Shown piece by piece: positions 45,398 through 53,445 of a DNA stretch of 64,000 nt. A program made the position numbers and the translations under genes. Each line of letters opens with the position of its first letter. Position 1 is the first letter of the stretch. Under the pieces are notes generated by a model. It searched no databases. It was given only the letters and a program-made list of their open reading frames with translations, and was not told the DNA's origin. The DNA comes from Methanoculleus caldifontis (GTDB lineage: Archaea; Halobacteriota; Methanomicrobia; Methanomicrobiales; Methanoculleaceae). Where the stretch lies: NCBI RefSeq assembly GCF_032842345.1, contig NZ_WBKO01000002.1:206208-270207 (forward strand), written 5' to 3'.

Positions 45398-45775
45398 GGC
45401 CGGCAGGTTACTTCTTTTTAGGTTCTCCAGGGTCTCCCGCCAGGGAGCCGTATCGCCGGCAGGGGCCGCCGGCAACTACACACGAACTTCGCACCTGACG
45501 GTGCTCATGCTCCTGCCCTGCAGGCAGTCGCACTTCACACCTGCGGTGCTCAAACTCCCTCCCCTTCGGGGAGGTGTCGTTCTTCGCGGCTTCGCGGCTT
45601 CGCGTGAGGCCGTATACCATCCTCACGGGTTAGCTCACGCGAAGAGAAAGGAGAAGGTTGCACCTTCGGGTCTCACGCTCATTGAGTTCACGTTTCGCGT
45701 AAAGCAACAAGGCATGGCCCCTCTCGGACCCTATAAAATGGTTGTATTTTCCCCGTGCCGGTTCCGCTCCGGGTT
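45398..45775. other. Repeat-bearing gap between ABCE1 and the motility locus
   Basis: There is no gene. Two copies of the gcacctg(a)cggtgctca word occur (about 45490-45508 and 45533-45552). A perfect CCTCCCC-TTC-GGGGAGG hairpin lies at 45558-45574 (UUCG-type loop, possible terminator). cttcgcg words of the dispersed family run over 45581-45609, with the opposite orientation tcacgcgaag at 45632-45643. Confidence 0.6.
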
Positions 45776-46951
45776 TCACGCCCCGGCTACCCGGGCGCTC
45801 ACCGACCCGACCCACGCCGCAAGCGACGCCCGGATGCTCTCGAGCATTCCGGCAGGTTCTTCGGGCGTCGCGTCCGGTGCCGGGGTCGGGGGCGCGGGTG
45901 TCGCCGGCAGATCCGGCACCTCTACCGGGACGGCGGAGAGGGTGAGGGTGGCCGGCTCCGTTATCGGCGGGATGTAGCCCACGTTCCCCGGAACGACGAA
46001 CCAGCAGCGACCGTCGGCGTCGACGAAGAGTTTCTTGACGAAGTTCGAGCGGAGACCGTCGCGCGAGGTGATATGCACGACGACGTCCGAGAGGTACCAG
46101 CCGTAGATCCCGCTATCCGTCGCGACCAGAAGCATCCCCTCCGGCGTTGCAGCGAGATCGTTGATGGCGACCGGGAACGCGCTCAGGTCTCCGACGTCGA
46201 GGACCGGGACCACCTCCCCGCCGGGGGTGTAGTGGAGGACCGCCGTGCGGTTGAAGAGGTAGACGCCCCCGAACGGGTCGGCCCGGACCCCGGCGATCCC
46301 CCGAACGGGCTCGCCCCCGGAGATCACCGGCTCGAACCGGATCGCCCCGGCCCCGTTCGAGACGACCTGGACGCCGTCGAGCTCGGAGACGATGACGAGC
46401 GTATCGCTCGCGGCATCGACCGCCATGCTTGCGACCGTGTAGCACGCGAGGCCCTCGGCGCCGAGCGGTTTATACCACGTCCAGGCTCCTTCAGAGTAGC
46501 GGTGGAGACCCGCCCGCCCGGTGGCGATCCAGATCTCGTCCCCCCAGCGCACCATGCAGTTGATGTTGCGGTTCTTGAGGAGATCCAGGTCCTGGATAGC
46601 CCTGTATCCCTTCCCATCCCCGATCTGTAGCCCGCCGGGGTAGCCGATCCAGAGGTGGCCCTCGTGGTCGAGGGCGACCGCGGTCACCATGGTGTCGAGG
46701 GGCTCGAGCGTGCCATAGGCCGTCTCGCCCGGATGCCTCGGGTTGACCGAGTACCAGGTGCCGTTCGCCGTGTATACGGAGATCCCGTAATCGGTCGCAA
46801 AGATGACGTCCCCGTGACGGCCGTTGATCGCGTCCGTCACGCCGGCGGACGCGATACCGGAATAATAGTCGGGCACGCCGACGTAGATGCCCGATGCGGG
46901 AGGAAGAAAAAGCGATGCCGCAACAACAGAGAGGATCAGAACTCGGTGCAT
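45776..46951 (-). CDS. Secreted beta-propeller protein at the end of the che operon
   Basis: The 391-residue protein begins with a signal peptide (about 1-21, ending Pro-Ala-Ser-Gly). A chain of propeller-like blades follows, marked by repeats such as Gly-His-Leu-Trp-Ile-Gly, Asp-Glu-Ile-Trp-Ile-Ala-Thr and Gly-Arg-Cys-Trp-Phe-Val. Then come a Pro/Thr/Ala-rich linker (about 340-365) and a short helix. The blades resemble two-component-system 'reg_prop' repeats. Its start overlaps the cheD 3' end by 16 bases, so it belongs to the che transcript. The role is unknown; extracellular ligand sensing or archaellum contact is possible. Confidence 0.75.
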   Translation of the reverse strand: MHRVLILSVVAASLFLPPASGIYVGVPDYYSGIASAGVTDAINGRHGDVIFATDYGISVYTANGTWYSVNPRHPGETAYGTLEPLDTMVTAVALDHEGHLWIGYPGGLQIGDGKGYRAIQDLDLLKNRNINCMVRWGDEIWIATGRAGLHRYSEGAWTWYKPLGAEGLACYTVASMAVDAASDTLVIVSELDGVQVVSNGAGAIRFEPVISGGEPVRGIAGVRADPFGGVYLFNRTAVLHYTPGGEVVPVLDVGDLSAFPVAINDLAATPEGMLLVATDSGIYGWYLSDVVVHITSRDGLRSNFVKKLFVDADGRCWFVVPGNVGYIPPITEPATLTLSAVPVEVPDLPATPAPPTPAPDATPEEPAGMLESIRASLAAWVGSVSARVAGA

Positions 46952-47421
46952 GTCCCGTCCGCCCTCTTGACGACAAGGCGGCCCTTCTCCGGCCAGTAAT
47001 ACACGGACCGCCCGACCTTTCCTCCGATCTCCTCATACTCGATCTTGATACCCTGGGCCTGGAGCAGATCCCTGACCGCGGTGATGTTCCTCTCCCCGAT
47101 ATTCAGGGAGTTCGCCGAGTACTCGAACATGCTCGCCCCCCCGACGATGATCGCGGTGATCGAGAACCTCGTGCTGCCGAGCCGTGCCATCTCCTCAAGG
47201 AGGACGTTCATGGCGGTATCCGCGAACTTTCCGGGACGGTCGGTGGTCCCCCGGCTCTCGGGGAGCATGATATGAGCAAGTCCTGCAAGCGATCGTTTCC
47301 TGTCGTGCAGGATGAGCGCGACGCAGGAACCAAGCCCGATCGTCCCCATCGGGCATGTTCCGACCCGGTGTTCCCCGAGACCGAGGATCACGGCTGCTCC
47401 CTCCCCGAAGAAGTTGTTCAT
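46936..47421 (-). CDS. cheD: Chemotaxis protein CheD
   Basis: CheD deamidates glutamines in chemoreceptors and works with CheC. The 161-residue protein has the catalytic Cys33 in Gly-Leu-Gly-Ser-Cys-Val-Ala and His50 in Gly-Leu-Ala-His-Ile-Met-Leu-Pro. The ATG at 47421 is chosen because the upstream in-frame codons overlap the end of cheC. It lies 17 bases after cheC and overlaps the propeller gene. Confidence 0.93.
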   Translation of the reverse strand: MNNFFGEGAAVILGLGEHRVGTCPMGTIGLGSCVALILHDRKRSLAGLAHIMLPESRGTTDRPGKFADTAMNVLLEEMARLGSTRFSITAIIVGGASMFEYSANSLNIGERNITAVRDLLQAQGIKIEYEEIGGKVGRSVYYWPEKGRLVVKRADGTCTEF

Positions 47422-47438
47422 GGTATCCCAAAGACAGG

Positions 47439-48053
47439 TCAGGAGAGCGGCCCCATCAGCTGCTCCAGCATGAGGATTAATTGCCGCATGAGATCTGCGT
47501 TCGGGAGCATGTAGATGCACCCGTGGACGGGCGGTGCGTCGCTCGTGAGCACGGTGTTGAAGATCAGGACGTCGTTCACGTCGCAGGCCACCTGCGCGAC
47601 GATGGACTCGAAGGCCGCATGCGCCATATCGATCGCCAGCGCCGGGGGGGACGGCAGCATGACGATACCCAGCAGCTCCGCGGTCGCATCGAGGAACGCC
47701 GAGATCATGATGTTTCCGATCTCGATCGCGGCGCTCTGGTCCATCTCGTTGATCTCACGGTCGGCACCGGTGGTCCCGAGCATCATGTTCGTCATCTGGA
47801 TGATCGTCTCCCTGGGCATGCTGACGACGATGTAGCCGCCGTCCGCGACCTCTCCCTGAATCTGGAAGACGACCATGGCCGAGACCTCGCTGCCGATGTA
47901 GTTGTGCATCTCGGCGATATCGACGACCTGCACTTCGGGTACCGTCATCTCGATCGGGCTCATCAGCATCTGTGAGAGTGTTGTTGCTGCGTGCGCTGCA
48001 CCGATGTTCCCAAACTCCGAGAGCGCGTCTTTCTGAATCGGATCCAGTTCCAT
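47439..48053 (-). CDS. cheC: Chemotaxis phosphatase CheC
   Basis: CheC dephosphorylates CheY-P and binds CheD. The 204-residue protein has both active-site helices: Glu-Phe-Gly-Asn-Ile-Gly near the start and Glu-Ile-Gly-Asn-Ile in the middle, each with the Glu-x3-Asn pattern. The ATG at 48053 is preferred over a GTG at 48065, which overlaps its gtgaggt ribosome-binding site. It sits between cheA and cheD. Confidence 0.93.
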   Translation of the reverse strand: MELDPIQKDALSEFGNIGAAHAATTLSQMLMSPIEMTVPEVQVVDIAEMHNYIGSEVSAMVVFQIQGEVADGGYIVVSMPRETIIQMTNMMLGTTGADREINEMDQSAAIEIGNIMISAFLDATAELLGIVMLPSPPALAIDMAHAAFESIVAQVACDVNDVLIFNTVLTSDAPPVHGCIYMLPNADLMRQLILMLEQLMGPLS

Positions 48054-48065
48054 GGAATACCTCAC

Positions 48066-50024
48066 TTAAATCATTGTATTTACGTCGAGCACCGGCACAA
48101 CGTCGCCGTCTCCGGGTATGGTGATCCCGCTGATCCCGCGGCAGTTCCCGGCAAGCCGGGAGAGCGGTTTCACCACCACCTCCTGCTGGCCGTCGACGGT
48201 GTCGACGACGATGCAGCACCGTTTGCCATTATTCTGCAGCACGACCAGCGTATCGCTCTTCTGGGCCCGGCCGAACATATCCTCCAGGCGGTGCATGGGG
48301 AGGATCTGGTCTCTGAGCAGGATCGCCTCGCTGTTCCCGATCCGGTGGACCGCCTCCGACCTCGTCTGCGCCACCTCGACGACGTTGCTGATCGGAATAG
48401 CGCACCGCATCCCGTTGATGTGGACCATCATGACGTCGATGATCGCCATCGTCGGGGGGAGCACGAGCTCGAACTTCGTCCCGGCACCGATCCGGGTCTC
48501 GACCTTGATCGTTCCCTTAAGGGATTCGATGGTCTTCTTGACCACGTCGAGCCCGACACCCCTGCCGCTGATGTCGGTGATCGTCTCGGCGGTGCTGAAC
48601 CCAGCATCAAAGAGCAGGCCGATCAGGTCGTCTCTCGTTGCGGCGGCCGCCGCCTCGGCCGTCATGCGGCCTTTCTCCACAGCCTTCCTGCGGAGTTTCT
48701 CGGGGTCGATCCCGGCGCCGTCGTCCTCGATGTCGATGACGACGTTGTCTTTATCCCTCCGCGCCGCGAGCCTGAGCGTTCCCTTCCGGGGTTTGCCGGC
48801 GGCCTCGCGGACCTCCGGCGTCTCGATGCCGTGGTTCACGGCGTTCCGGATGATGTGCAGGAGCGGGTCGGAGAGCCCGTCCATCATGCTCCTGTCAAGC
48901 TCGGTCTCGCCGCCCTCGACGGTGAACTCGACCTCCTTGCCGTCGTGGTTCGCGACGTCCCGCACGACCCGGGGGAGGCGGTTGAAGATCCGCTCGAGCG
49001 GCATCATCCGGATCCCCATCATGAGGTTCTGGAGGTCGGAGACCGAACGGCCGACCATGTTCAGCGCCTCGTCGAACTCCTTGATGCCGTGCTTCTTTGC
49101 GATCTGCTCGAGCCTGCCCCGGTTGATCACCAGGTCCTCCACCAGGTTCATCATGCGGTCGAGCCGCTGGATGTCGACGCGGATGTTCTTGATCTCCCGG
49201 CTCTTCTCGGCTTTCACCGCCCTCTGCACCTGCGCCGGTTCGGGTTCAAGTATCGAAGCGGGTTCGAGCACCGGGACCGCCGGGATTGCCTCTGCCGTCT
49301 TCATCGCACAGGGCGGGAATGACGAGGGCGAGAGAGCGAGAAGGGAGAGCTCGGTGCCGGAGGCGACGGTCCGGAGCGCGTCCTCGCCTGCCTCGCTCTC
49401 GATCAGGATCTCGAACGGGCCGTCGAACTTCCCGTCCTCGAGAAGGTCCCGCGAGGGAGTCGTCGAGAGGACTGTCCCGATACCCTCCAGGTTCTGCAGG
49501 AGCAGCATTGCCCGGATGTCCTTCATGGTGCAGGACGGGTCGACGTCGACCAGGAGTCTGTAAACCGGCCGGCCGTCGGCTTCTGCTGCCGGTACGGCGG
49601 GGGCTGCGGCCTCCCGAGCGTTCTGCTCGTCCGTGTGCTCCTCCTCCGCAAACGCCCGGAGCTCCTGCACCAGGCTCGTGGACTGCTCGTTTGAGGGGGC
49701 CTCTCCCGCCTCGATCGCGTCGAGCATCCCTTCGATCGTATCGGTGCAGGTGAGCAGGAGATCGGTGAGAGATGCGGTCACCTCGCGCCGGCCGCTGCGG
49801 ATGAGCGAGAAGACGTCCTCCATCGAGTGGCAGAGGTGCTCCATCGCCTCAAAGCCCATCGATGCGGACATCCCCTTGAGAGTATGCGCGGACCGGAAGA
49901 TCTCGTCGATGGCGGTCTGCTGGTCTTCCCCGCTCTCAAGAGCAAGGAGATTGGTCACGATGTTCTCGTGGTTCTCCCGTGACTCTTCAACGAACAGTTT
50001 CCGGTATACCTCTTCATCAAACAT
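48066..50024 (-). CDS. cheA: Chemotaxis histidine kinase CheA
   Basis: The 652-residue kinase has P1 with phospho-acceptor His47 (Ala-His-Thr-Leu-Lys-Gly), a CheY-binding P2-like region (about 165-250), a dimerisation helix pair (about 285-345), and an HATPase domain. The HATPase domain has the N box Asn-Ala-Val-Asn-His-Gly-Ile-Glu and Asp-Asp-Gly-Ala-Gly-Ile-Asp. The C-terminal CheW-like domain spans about 510-652. It should phosphorylate CheY and CheB on signals from receptors such as the PAS-MCP at 40.6-42.9 kb. CheW is not in the window. Confidence 0.96.
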   Translation of the reverse strand: MFDEEVYRKLFVEESRENHENIVTNLLALESGEDQQTAIDEIFRSAHTLKGMSASMGFEAMEHLCHSMEDVFSLIRSGRREVTASLTDLLLTCTDTIEGMLDAIEAGEAPSNEQSTSLVQELRAFAEEEHTDEQNAREAAAPAVPAAEADGRPVYRLLVDVDPSCTMKDIRAMLLLQNLEGIGTVLSTTPSRDLLEDGKFDGPFEILIESEAGEDALRTVASGTELSLLALSPSSFPPCAMKTAEAIPAVPVLEPASILEPEPAQVQRAVKAEKSREIKNIRVDIQRLDRMMNLVEDLVINRGRLEQIAKKHGIKEFDEALNMVGRSVSDLQNLMMGIRMMPLERIFNRLPRVVRDVANHDGKEVEFTVEGGETELDRSMMDGLSDPLLHIIRNAVNHGIETPEVREAAGKPRKGTLRLAARRDKDNVVIDIEDDGAGIDPEKLRRKAVEKGRMTAEAAAAATRDDLIGLLFDAGFSTAETITDISGRGVGLDVVKKTIESLKGTIKVETRIGAGTKFELVLPPTMAIIDVMMVHINGMRCAIPISNVVEVAQTRSEAVHRIGNSEAILLRDQILPMHRLEDMFGRAQKSDTLVVLQNNGKRCCIVVDTVDGQQEVVVKPLSRLAGNCRGISGITIPGDGDVVPVLDVNTMI

Positions 50025-50034
50025 GGATATCACC

Positions 50035-51054
50035 TCAAAGCCGGCTGACAGCCTGCGCGATCTCCCGCGCGAGGTGTGCAAGCGGAACAACTCTGTCGAC
50101 GCAGTTCCTGGCAAGGGCGGACCGCGCCATCCCGTATACGAGACAGTCTTCTTCGGCGCAGACCATCGTGGTACCGCCCGCGGCCTTCACCGCGAGCGTC
50201 CCCTCGCCGCCGTCGCTCCCCATCCCGGAGAGGATCACCGAGACGGTGCGCGGCCCAAAGACGCGCGCTGCGGAGGCAAACGTCGTATCGACAGCCGGAC
50301 GGACCGCGTGGAGGGGCGGGGCGTTCGAGTGGACGACACGCCCGTGGGCCCTCCCTGCACCGGCAAGGATGCCCGAGACCACGGTATGGTGCCCGGCCTT
50401 CGAGACCACGACCGAGCCGGTCTGGAGGATCTCCCCGTTCTCCGTCTCTTTCACCGGCAGGGGCGAGACCCGGTTCAGGCGCTCGGCAAGCGATGCGGTG
50501 AACCCCTCGGGCATGTGCTGGGTGACGACGACCGCTGCCGGCAGGTCCGGCGGGAGGGCGGAGAGGAGAGCGTCGAGCATCGGCGGGCCTCCGGCCGACG
50601 AGCCGATCAGCACGACCGCATCGGCCTCGCTCCTCCTCGCTGCGGGAGTTCTCACGACCGTCGGGAGCGCGACGAGGTTTCTGATCTTCTGGATGAGTTC
50701 CCGCTCGATACCCCGGACGTTCGGGACGTCTCTCGGTTTGAGCATGAAATCGTCGGCCCCGAGCCGGAGCGCCCGGTGAGTCATGTCGGCATGCCGGGAC
50801 GTCAGCGTGCTCAGGACGATCACCTTCGGTCCCGATCCTCTCTCCCTGAGTGCCTCGAGCACCTCGAGGCCGCCCATGCGGGGCATCTCGATATCGAGCG
50901 TGATGACGTCCGGCTTTAAGTCCGCAATCTTTGCAAGGGCGTCGATCCCGTTGACCGCTGTCCCGATGACCTCGATGTCCTGACAGTCCTTGAGCAGATC
51001 GCGGAGGATTGTCCGGATAAAGAGCGAGTCGTCAACGATCAGAACCCGTATCAT
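50035..51054 (-). CDS. cheB: Chemotaxis methylesterase CheB
   Basis: The 339-residue protein has a receiver domain (phospho-acceptor Asp54, acidic Asp8-Asp9) and a C-terminal methylesterase/deamidase domain. The catalytic Ser is in Ile-Gly-Ser-Ser-Ala-Gly-Gly, the His in Gln-His-Met-Pro-Glu-Gly, and the Asp in Gly-Met-Gly-Ser-Asp-Gly. It removes methyl groups from chemoreceptors for adaptation. The ATG at 51054 lies two bases past the cheY stop. cheR, its usual counterpart, is not in the window. Confidence 0.95.
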   Translation of the reverse strand: MIRVLIVDDSLFIRTILRDLLKDCQDIEVIGTAVNGIDALAKIADLKPDVITLDIEMPRMGGLEVLEALRERGSGPKVIVLSTLTSRHADMTHRALRLGADDFMLKPRDVPNVRGIERELIQKIRNLVALPTVVRTPAARRSEADAVVLIGSSAGGPPMLDALLSALPPDLPAAVVVTQHMPEGFTASLAERLNRVSPLPVKETENGEILQTGSVVVSKAGHHTVVSGILAGAGRAHGRVVHSNAPPLHAVRPAVDTTFASAARVFGPRTVSVILSGMGSDGGEGTLAVKAAGGTTMVCAEEDCLVYGMARSALARNCVDRVVPLAHLAREIAQAVSRL

Positions 51055-51056
51055 GA

Positions 51057-51419
51057 TCAAGCACTGAGAACGCTCTTGACTTCTTCGAGGACCTTGGGGG
51101 CTTGGAACGGTTTGACGATGTAGCCCCTCGCCCCGGTCTTGACGGCAAGTTTGACCATCTGCTCCTGGCCGACCGCCGTACACATGATGACCTTTGCCGC
51201 CGGGTCGGCGGCCTTGATTGCCTTGAGCGCCTCGATCCCGTTCATCTTCGGCATGACGACGTCCATCGTGACGAGGTCGGGCTTCAGCTCCTGGTACCTG
51301 GCGACGGCTTCCGCTCCGTCTGCGGCCTCGCCAACAATATCGTGCCCGCCGGAGAAGAGGATGTTCTTCAGCAGCGTTCTCATAAACATTGTGTCATCGA
51401 CGATCAGGATTCTCCCCAT
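51057..51419 (-). CDS. cheY: Chemotaxis response regulator CheY
   Basis: The 120-residue single receiver domain has Asp8-Asp9, phospho-acceptor Asp53, the Thr in Met-Cys-Thr-Ala, and the conserved Lys in Ile-Val-Lys-Pro-Phe. Phosphorylated CheY acts on the archaellum motor through CheF in archaea. It lies between cheF and cheB. Confidence 0.95.
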   Translation of the reverse strand: MGRILIVDDTMFMRTLLKNILFSGGHDIVGEAADGAEAVARYQELKPDLVTMDVVMPKMNGIEALKAIKAADPAAKVIMCTAVGQEQMVKLAVKTGARGYIVKPFQAPKVLEEVKSVLSA

Positions 51420-51488
51420 CGAACACCACTCAATGTTTATTTGGAGAGTGCGCTATATAGATTTTCGTATTTTAAATAAGTATGGCCG

Positions 51489-52295
51489 TTAATTTATTGG
51501 TGATTTTACCGAGTCAGAGATGTACCTGACACCTTTCGCGGTCAGTTGAACCTCTTTTCTCACGTAAAGTACTTCGGCAAGCCCCATGCCGAGGAGGCGC
51601 TCGTAGATGGCGTCGAGGTCCTTGTGCGAGAGTTTGAGCATATTCTCGATGGCGCTCGAGTCCATCCCGCTGTAGACCAGCATGGCCACCTGCCCGGTCA
51701 GGGGGTCGATCTCCTCGCGGACCTCGGAGTCCTGCGTCGCCTCTTTGAGGAAGTTGTAGAGGACCTGGAGCGTCGTCATCGGACAGAGGACGAAACTCGT
51801 CACGACCTCGTTCTCGGCGAGGTGGTCGATCTTGACGACGTTGAGGTCCTTCTCCTGGATCTCGCGGGATGTGAGTTCGATACCGGCAACGTCCTCGATG
51901 GGGATACAGACCTGACTCTCCTGGCTGACGAACCAGATCCCGGTCTTCATGACGGCGATCGCTCCCTTCTCCCACTTCGCGTCCTGGATCAGCACCCCCC
52001 CGCGGACTGCGGGCGACATGAAGAAGGCGTTCAGCCGATAGGCGCTCGCCTGGGTAACGATGAACTTCTTCAGGACCGTGAGGACCTTCTCGACGGACGC
52101 GATGCGGCAGACCACCTCTCCGTTCGCGCCGGCGGTGACCACCACCTGGTTCTTCTTCTCCTCGAGATCGACCACGGACTTGTAAAGGATCTCGCGGTTG
52201 AGGGGGGCATCGATGCGGAAGCGGTCCTCACCGATACCCATCGTCGTCGCGACCCACCTGCCCTCATGCTCGACCTTCACCGGAACCGATTTCAT
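51489..52295 (-). CDS. cheF: CheF, archaeal chemotaxis-archaellum adaptor
   Basis: The 268-residue protein is typical of the archaea-only CheF family (PF04283). In haloarchaea CheF binds CheY and the ArlCDE complex to control motor direction. It starts Lys-Ser-Val-Pro-Val-Lys-Val and ends with a winged-helix-like segment (Gly-Val-Arg-Tyr-Ile-Ser-Asp). It sits exactly between the arl genes and the che genes, which fits its bridging role. The ATG at 52295 follows a ggaggtggag ribosome-binding site; a GTG at 52301 is also possible. Confidence 0.88.
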   Translation of the reverse strand: MKSVPVKVEHEGRWVATTMGIGEDRFRIDAPLNREILYKSVVDLEEKKNQVVVTAGANGEVVCRIASVEKVLTVLKKFIVTQASAYRLNAFFMSPAVRGGVLIQDAKWEKGAIAVMKTGIWFVSQESQVCIPIEDVAGIELTSREIQEKDLNVVKIDHLAENEVVTSFVLCPMTTLQVLYNFLKEATQDSEVREEIDPLTGQVAMLVYSGMDSSAIENMLKLSHKDLDAIYERLLGMGLAEVLYVRKEVQLTAKGVRYISDSVKSPIN

Positions 52296-52344
52296 CTCCA
52301 CCTCCGCACCTCCTTTCAGAGTAAATACCTTTACTACACCTTCA

Positions 52345-53445
52345 TCATTGTGATTTCATCGTCGCGACGATATCCTCGAGATCCGCGGCGAGGTCTCTTG
52401 CCGCGAACTTCTCCCCTCTCAGCTCGCGGACCAGACTGATATCCTCTACGAACTTCTTCTTCTTTGAGTCGGACTTGATCGCGGAGATCAGGTCGTCGTC
52501 GGCCGCCCCCCCGGACGCAAAGGAGACCATATCGAAGTCTTCTTCCGGCGCGATCTCCGCCTCTTCCGCGATCTCGTCTTCCGGCTCGGGCTCTTCCGTA
52601 TCCGGCTCCTCGCCCTCGATCTCGATCTCGCCGGCATCCAGATCGTCGAGCGCGGAGAGGTCGTCGCCCAGCGCGCTCATGTCCGGCATGCCGTCGCCTC
52701 CGGGGAGTTCCGGAACGTCTGCGGCCATCGGCGGCAGGGCTGCGGCGGGTTCGCCGGCATCTCCGGGGATCTCGATCCCGGACGGGAGTTCGAGGTCGTC
52801 GAGGTCGTTCTGGTGCGCCCTGAGGATCGCCGATACGGCGTCCGCGTCCTCCCCGGAGAGGAGGGTGATCTGGTCGGGGTCAAACGCCGTCCCGGTCCCG
52901 GATGACTCGCCGTCAAGGTCGAGCGCGTCGAGCGAGTCGAGATCGAGGTCCGCGAGCGAGGCGAGGGGGTCGGCCGCGCTCCCGCCGGCCTTCGGCGGGA
53001 CCGGTGTCGCCGGACCGGGGACCGTGCCGTCGACCGCCGCATCGAGCATGGCGTCGATACTCTCGATCCGGCTCCTCTTCTCGCCTTCCGGGGCGCGGGC
53101 GTGCGCGATCGTCTCCCGGATCGAGGCTGCAAGGGTCCCGATCATGCCGGAGAGGTCGATCTCTTTTGAGGCGAAGCCTCTCAGGCGGGACGGTTTCTCC
53201 GCCGCGACTGCTGGCGGCTTCGTCGCTGCCGCCTTCGGAGCGTCTTTACGCTCTCTGAGCGCCGAGCGCAGGCGCGACGGCCTGAGCTCCGCGAGGTCGA
53301 GCGCCCCGGTGATGACGAGCGCGAGGAATCCCGCGAGTACGGTGCCTGCGACGATGACCTCGACCGGGGCATCGAAGATGATGATCAGGGAGCCGGTCCC
53401 GACGGTGATCAGGAAGAGCAACGGACGACGTAGTCTCTCTCTCAT
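52345..53445 (-). CDS. Membrane-anchored acidic protein between arlJ and cheF (candidate archaellum scaffold)
   Basis: The 366-residue protein has two hydrophobic N-terminal segments (about 8-25 and 29-47), then a basic juxtamembrane part. A long low-complexity region rich in Asp, Glu, Ala and Pro follows (about 130-310). A helical C-terminus ends the protein (about 315-365, with a Lys4 cluster and Leu-Arg-Gly-Glu-Lys-Phe). I recognise no named family. Its start overlaps the arlJ stop (ATGA), so it is translated with the motor genes. By layout it recalls crenarchaeal ArlX, a membrane-anchored cytoplasmic ring protein, but homology is not shown. Confidence 0.7.
   Translation of the reverse strand: MRERLRRPLLFLITVGTGSLIIIFDAPVEVIVAGTVLAGFLALVITGALDLAELRPSRLRSALRERKDAPKAAATKPPAVAAEKPSRLRGFASKEIDLSGMIGTLAASIRETIAHARAPEGEKRSRIESIDAMLDAAVDGTVPGPATPVPPKAGGSAADPLASLADLDLDSLDALDLDGESSGTGTAFDPDQITLLSGEDADAVSAILRAHQNDLDDLELPSGIEIPGDAGEPAAALPPMAADVPELPGGDGMPDMSALGDDLSALDDLDAGEIEIEGEEPDTEEPEPEDEIAEEAEIAPEEDFDMVSFASGGAADDDLISAIKSDSKKKKFVEDISLVRELRGEKFAARDLAADLEDIVATMKSQ

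Noticed and set aside
48118-49563. 481-codon plus-strand frame opposite cheA
   Set aside because: Ser/Arg-rich antisense frame with no recognisable domain, while cheA on the other strand has all motifs.
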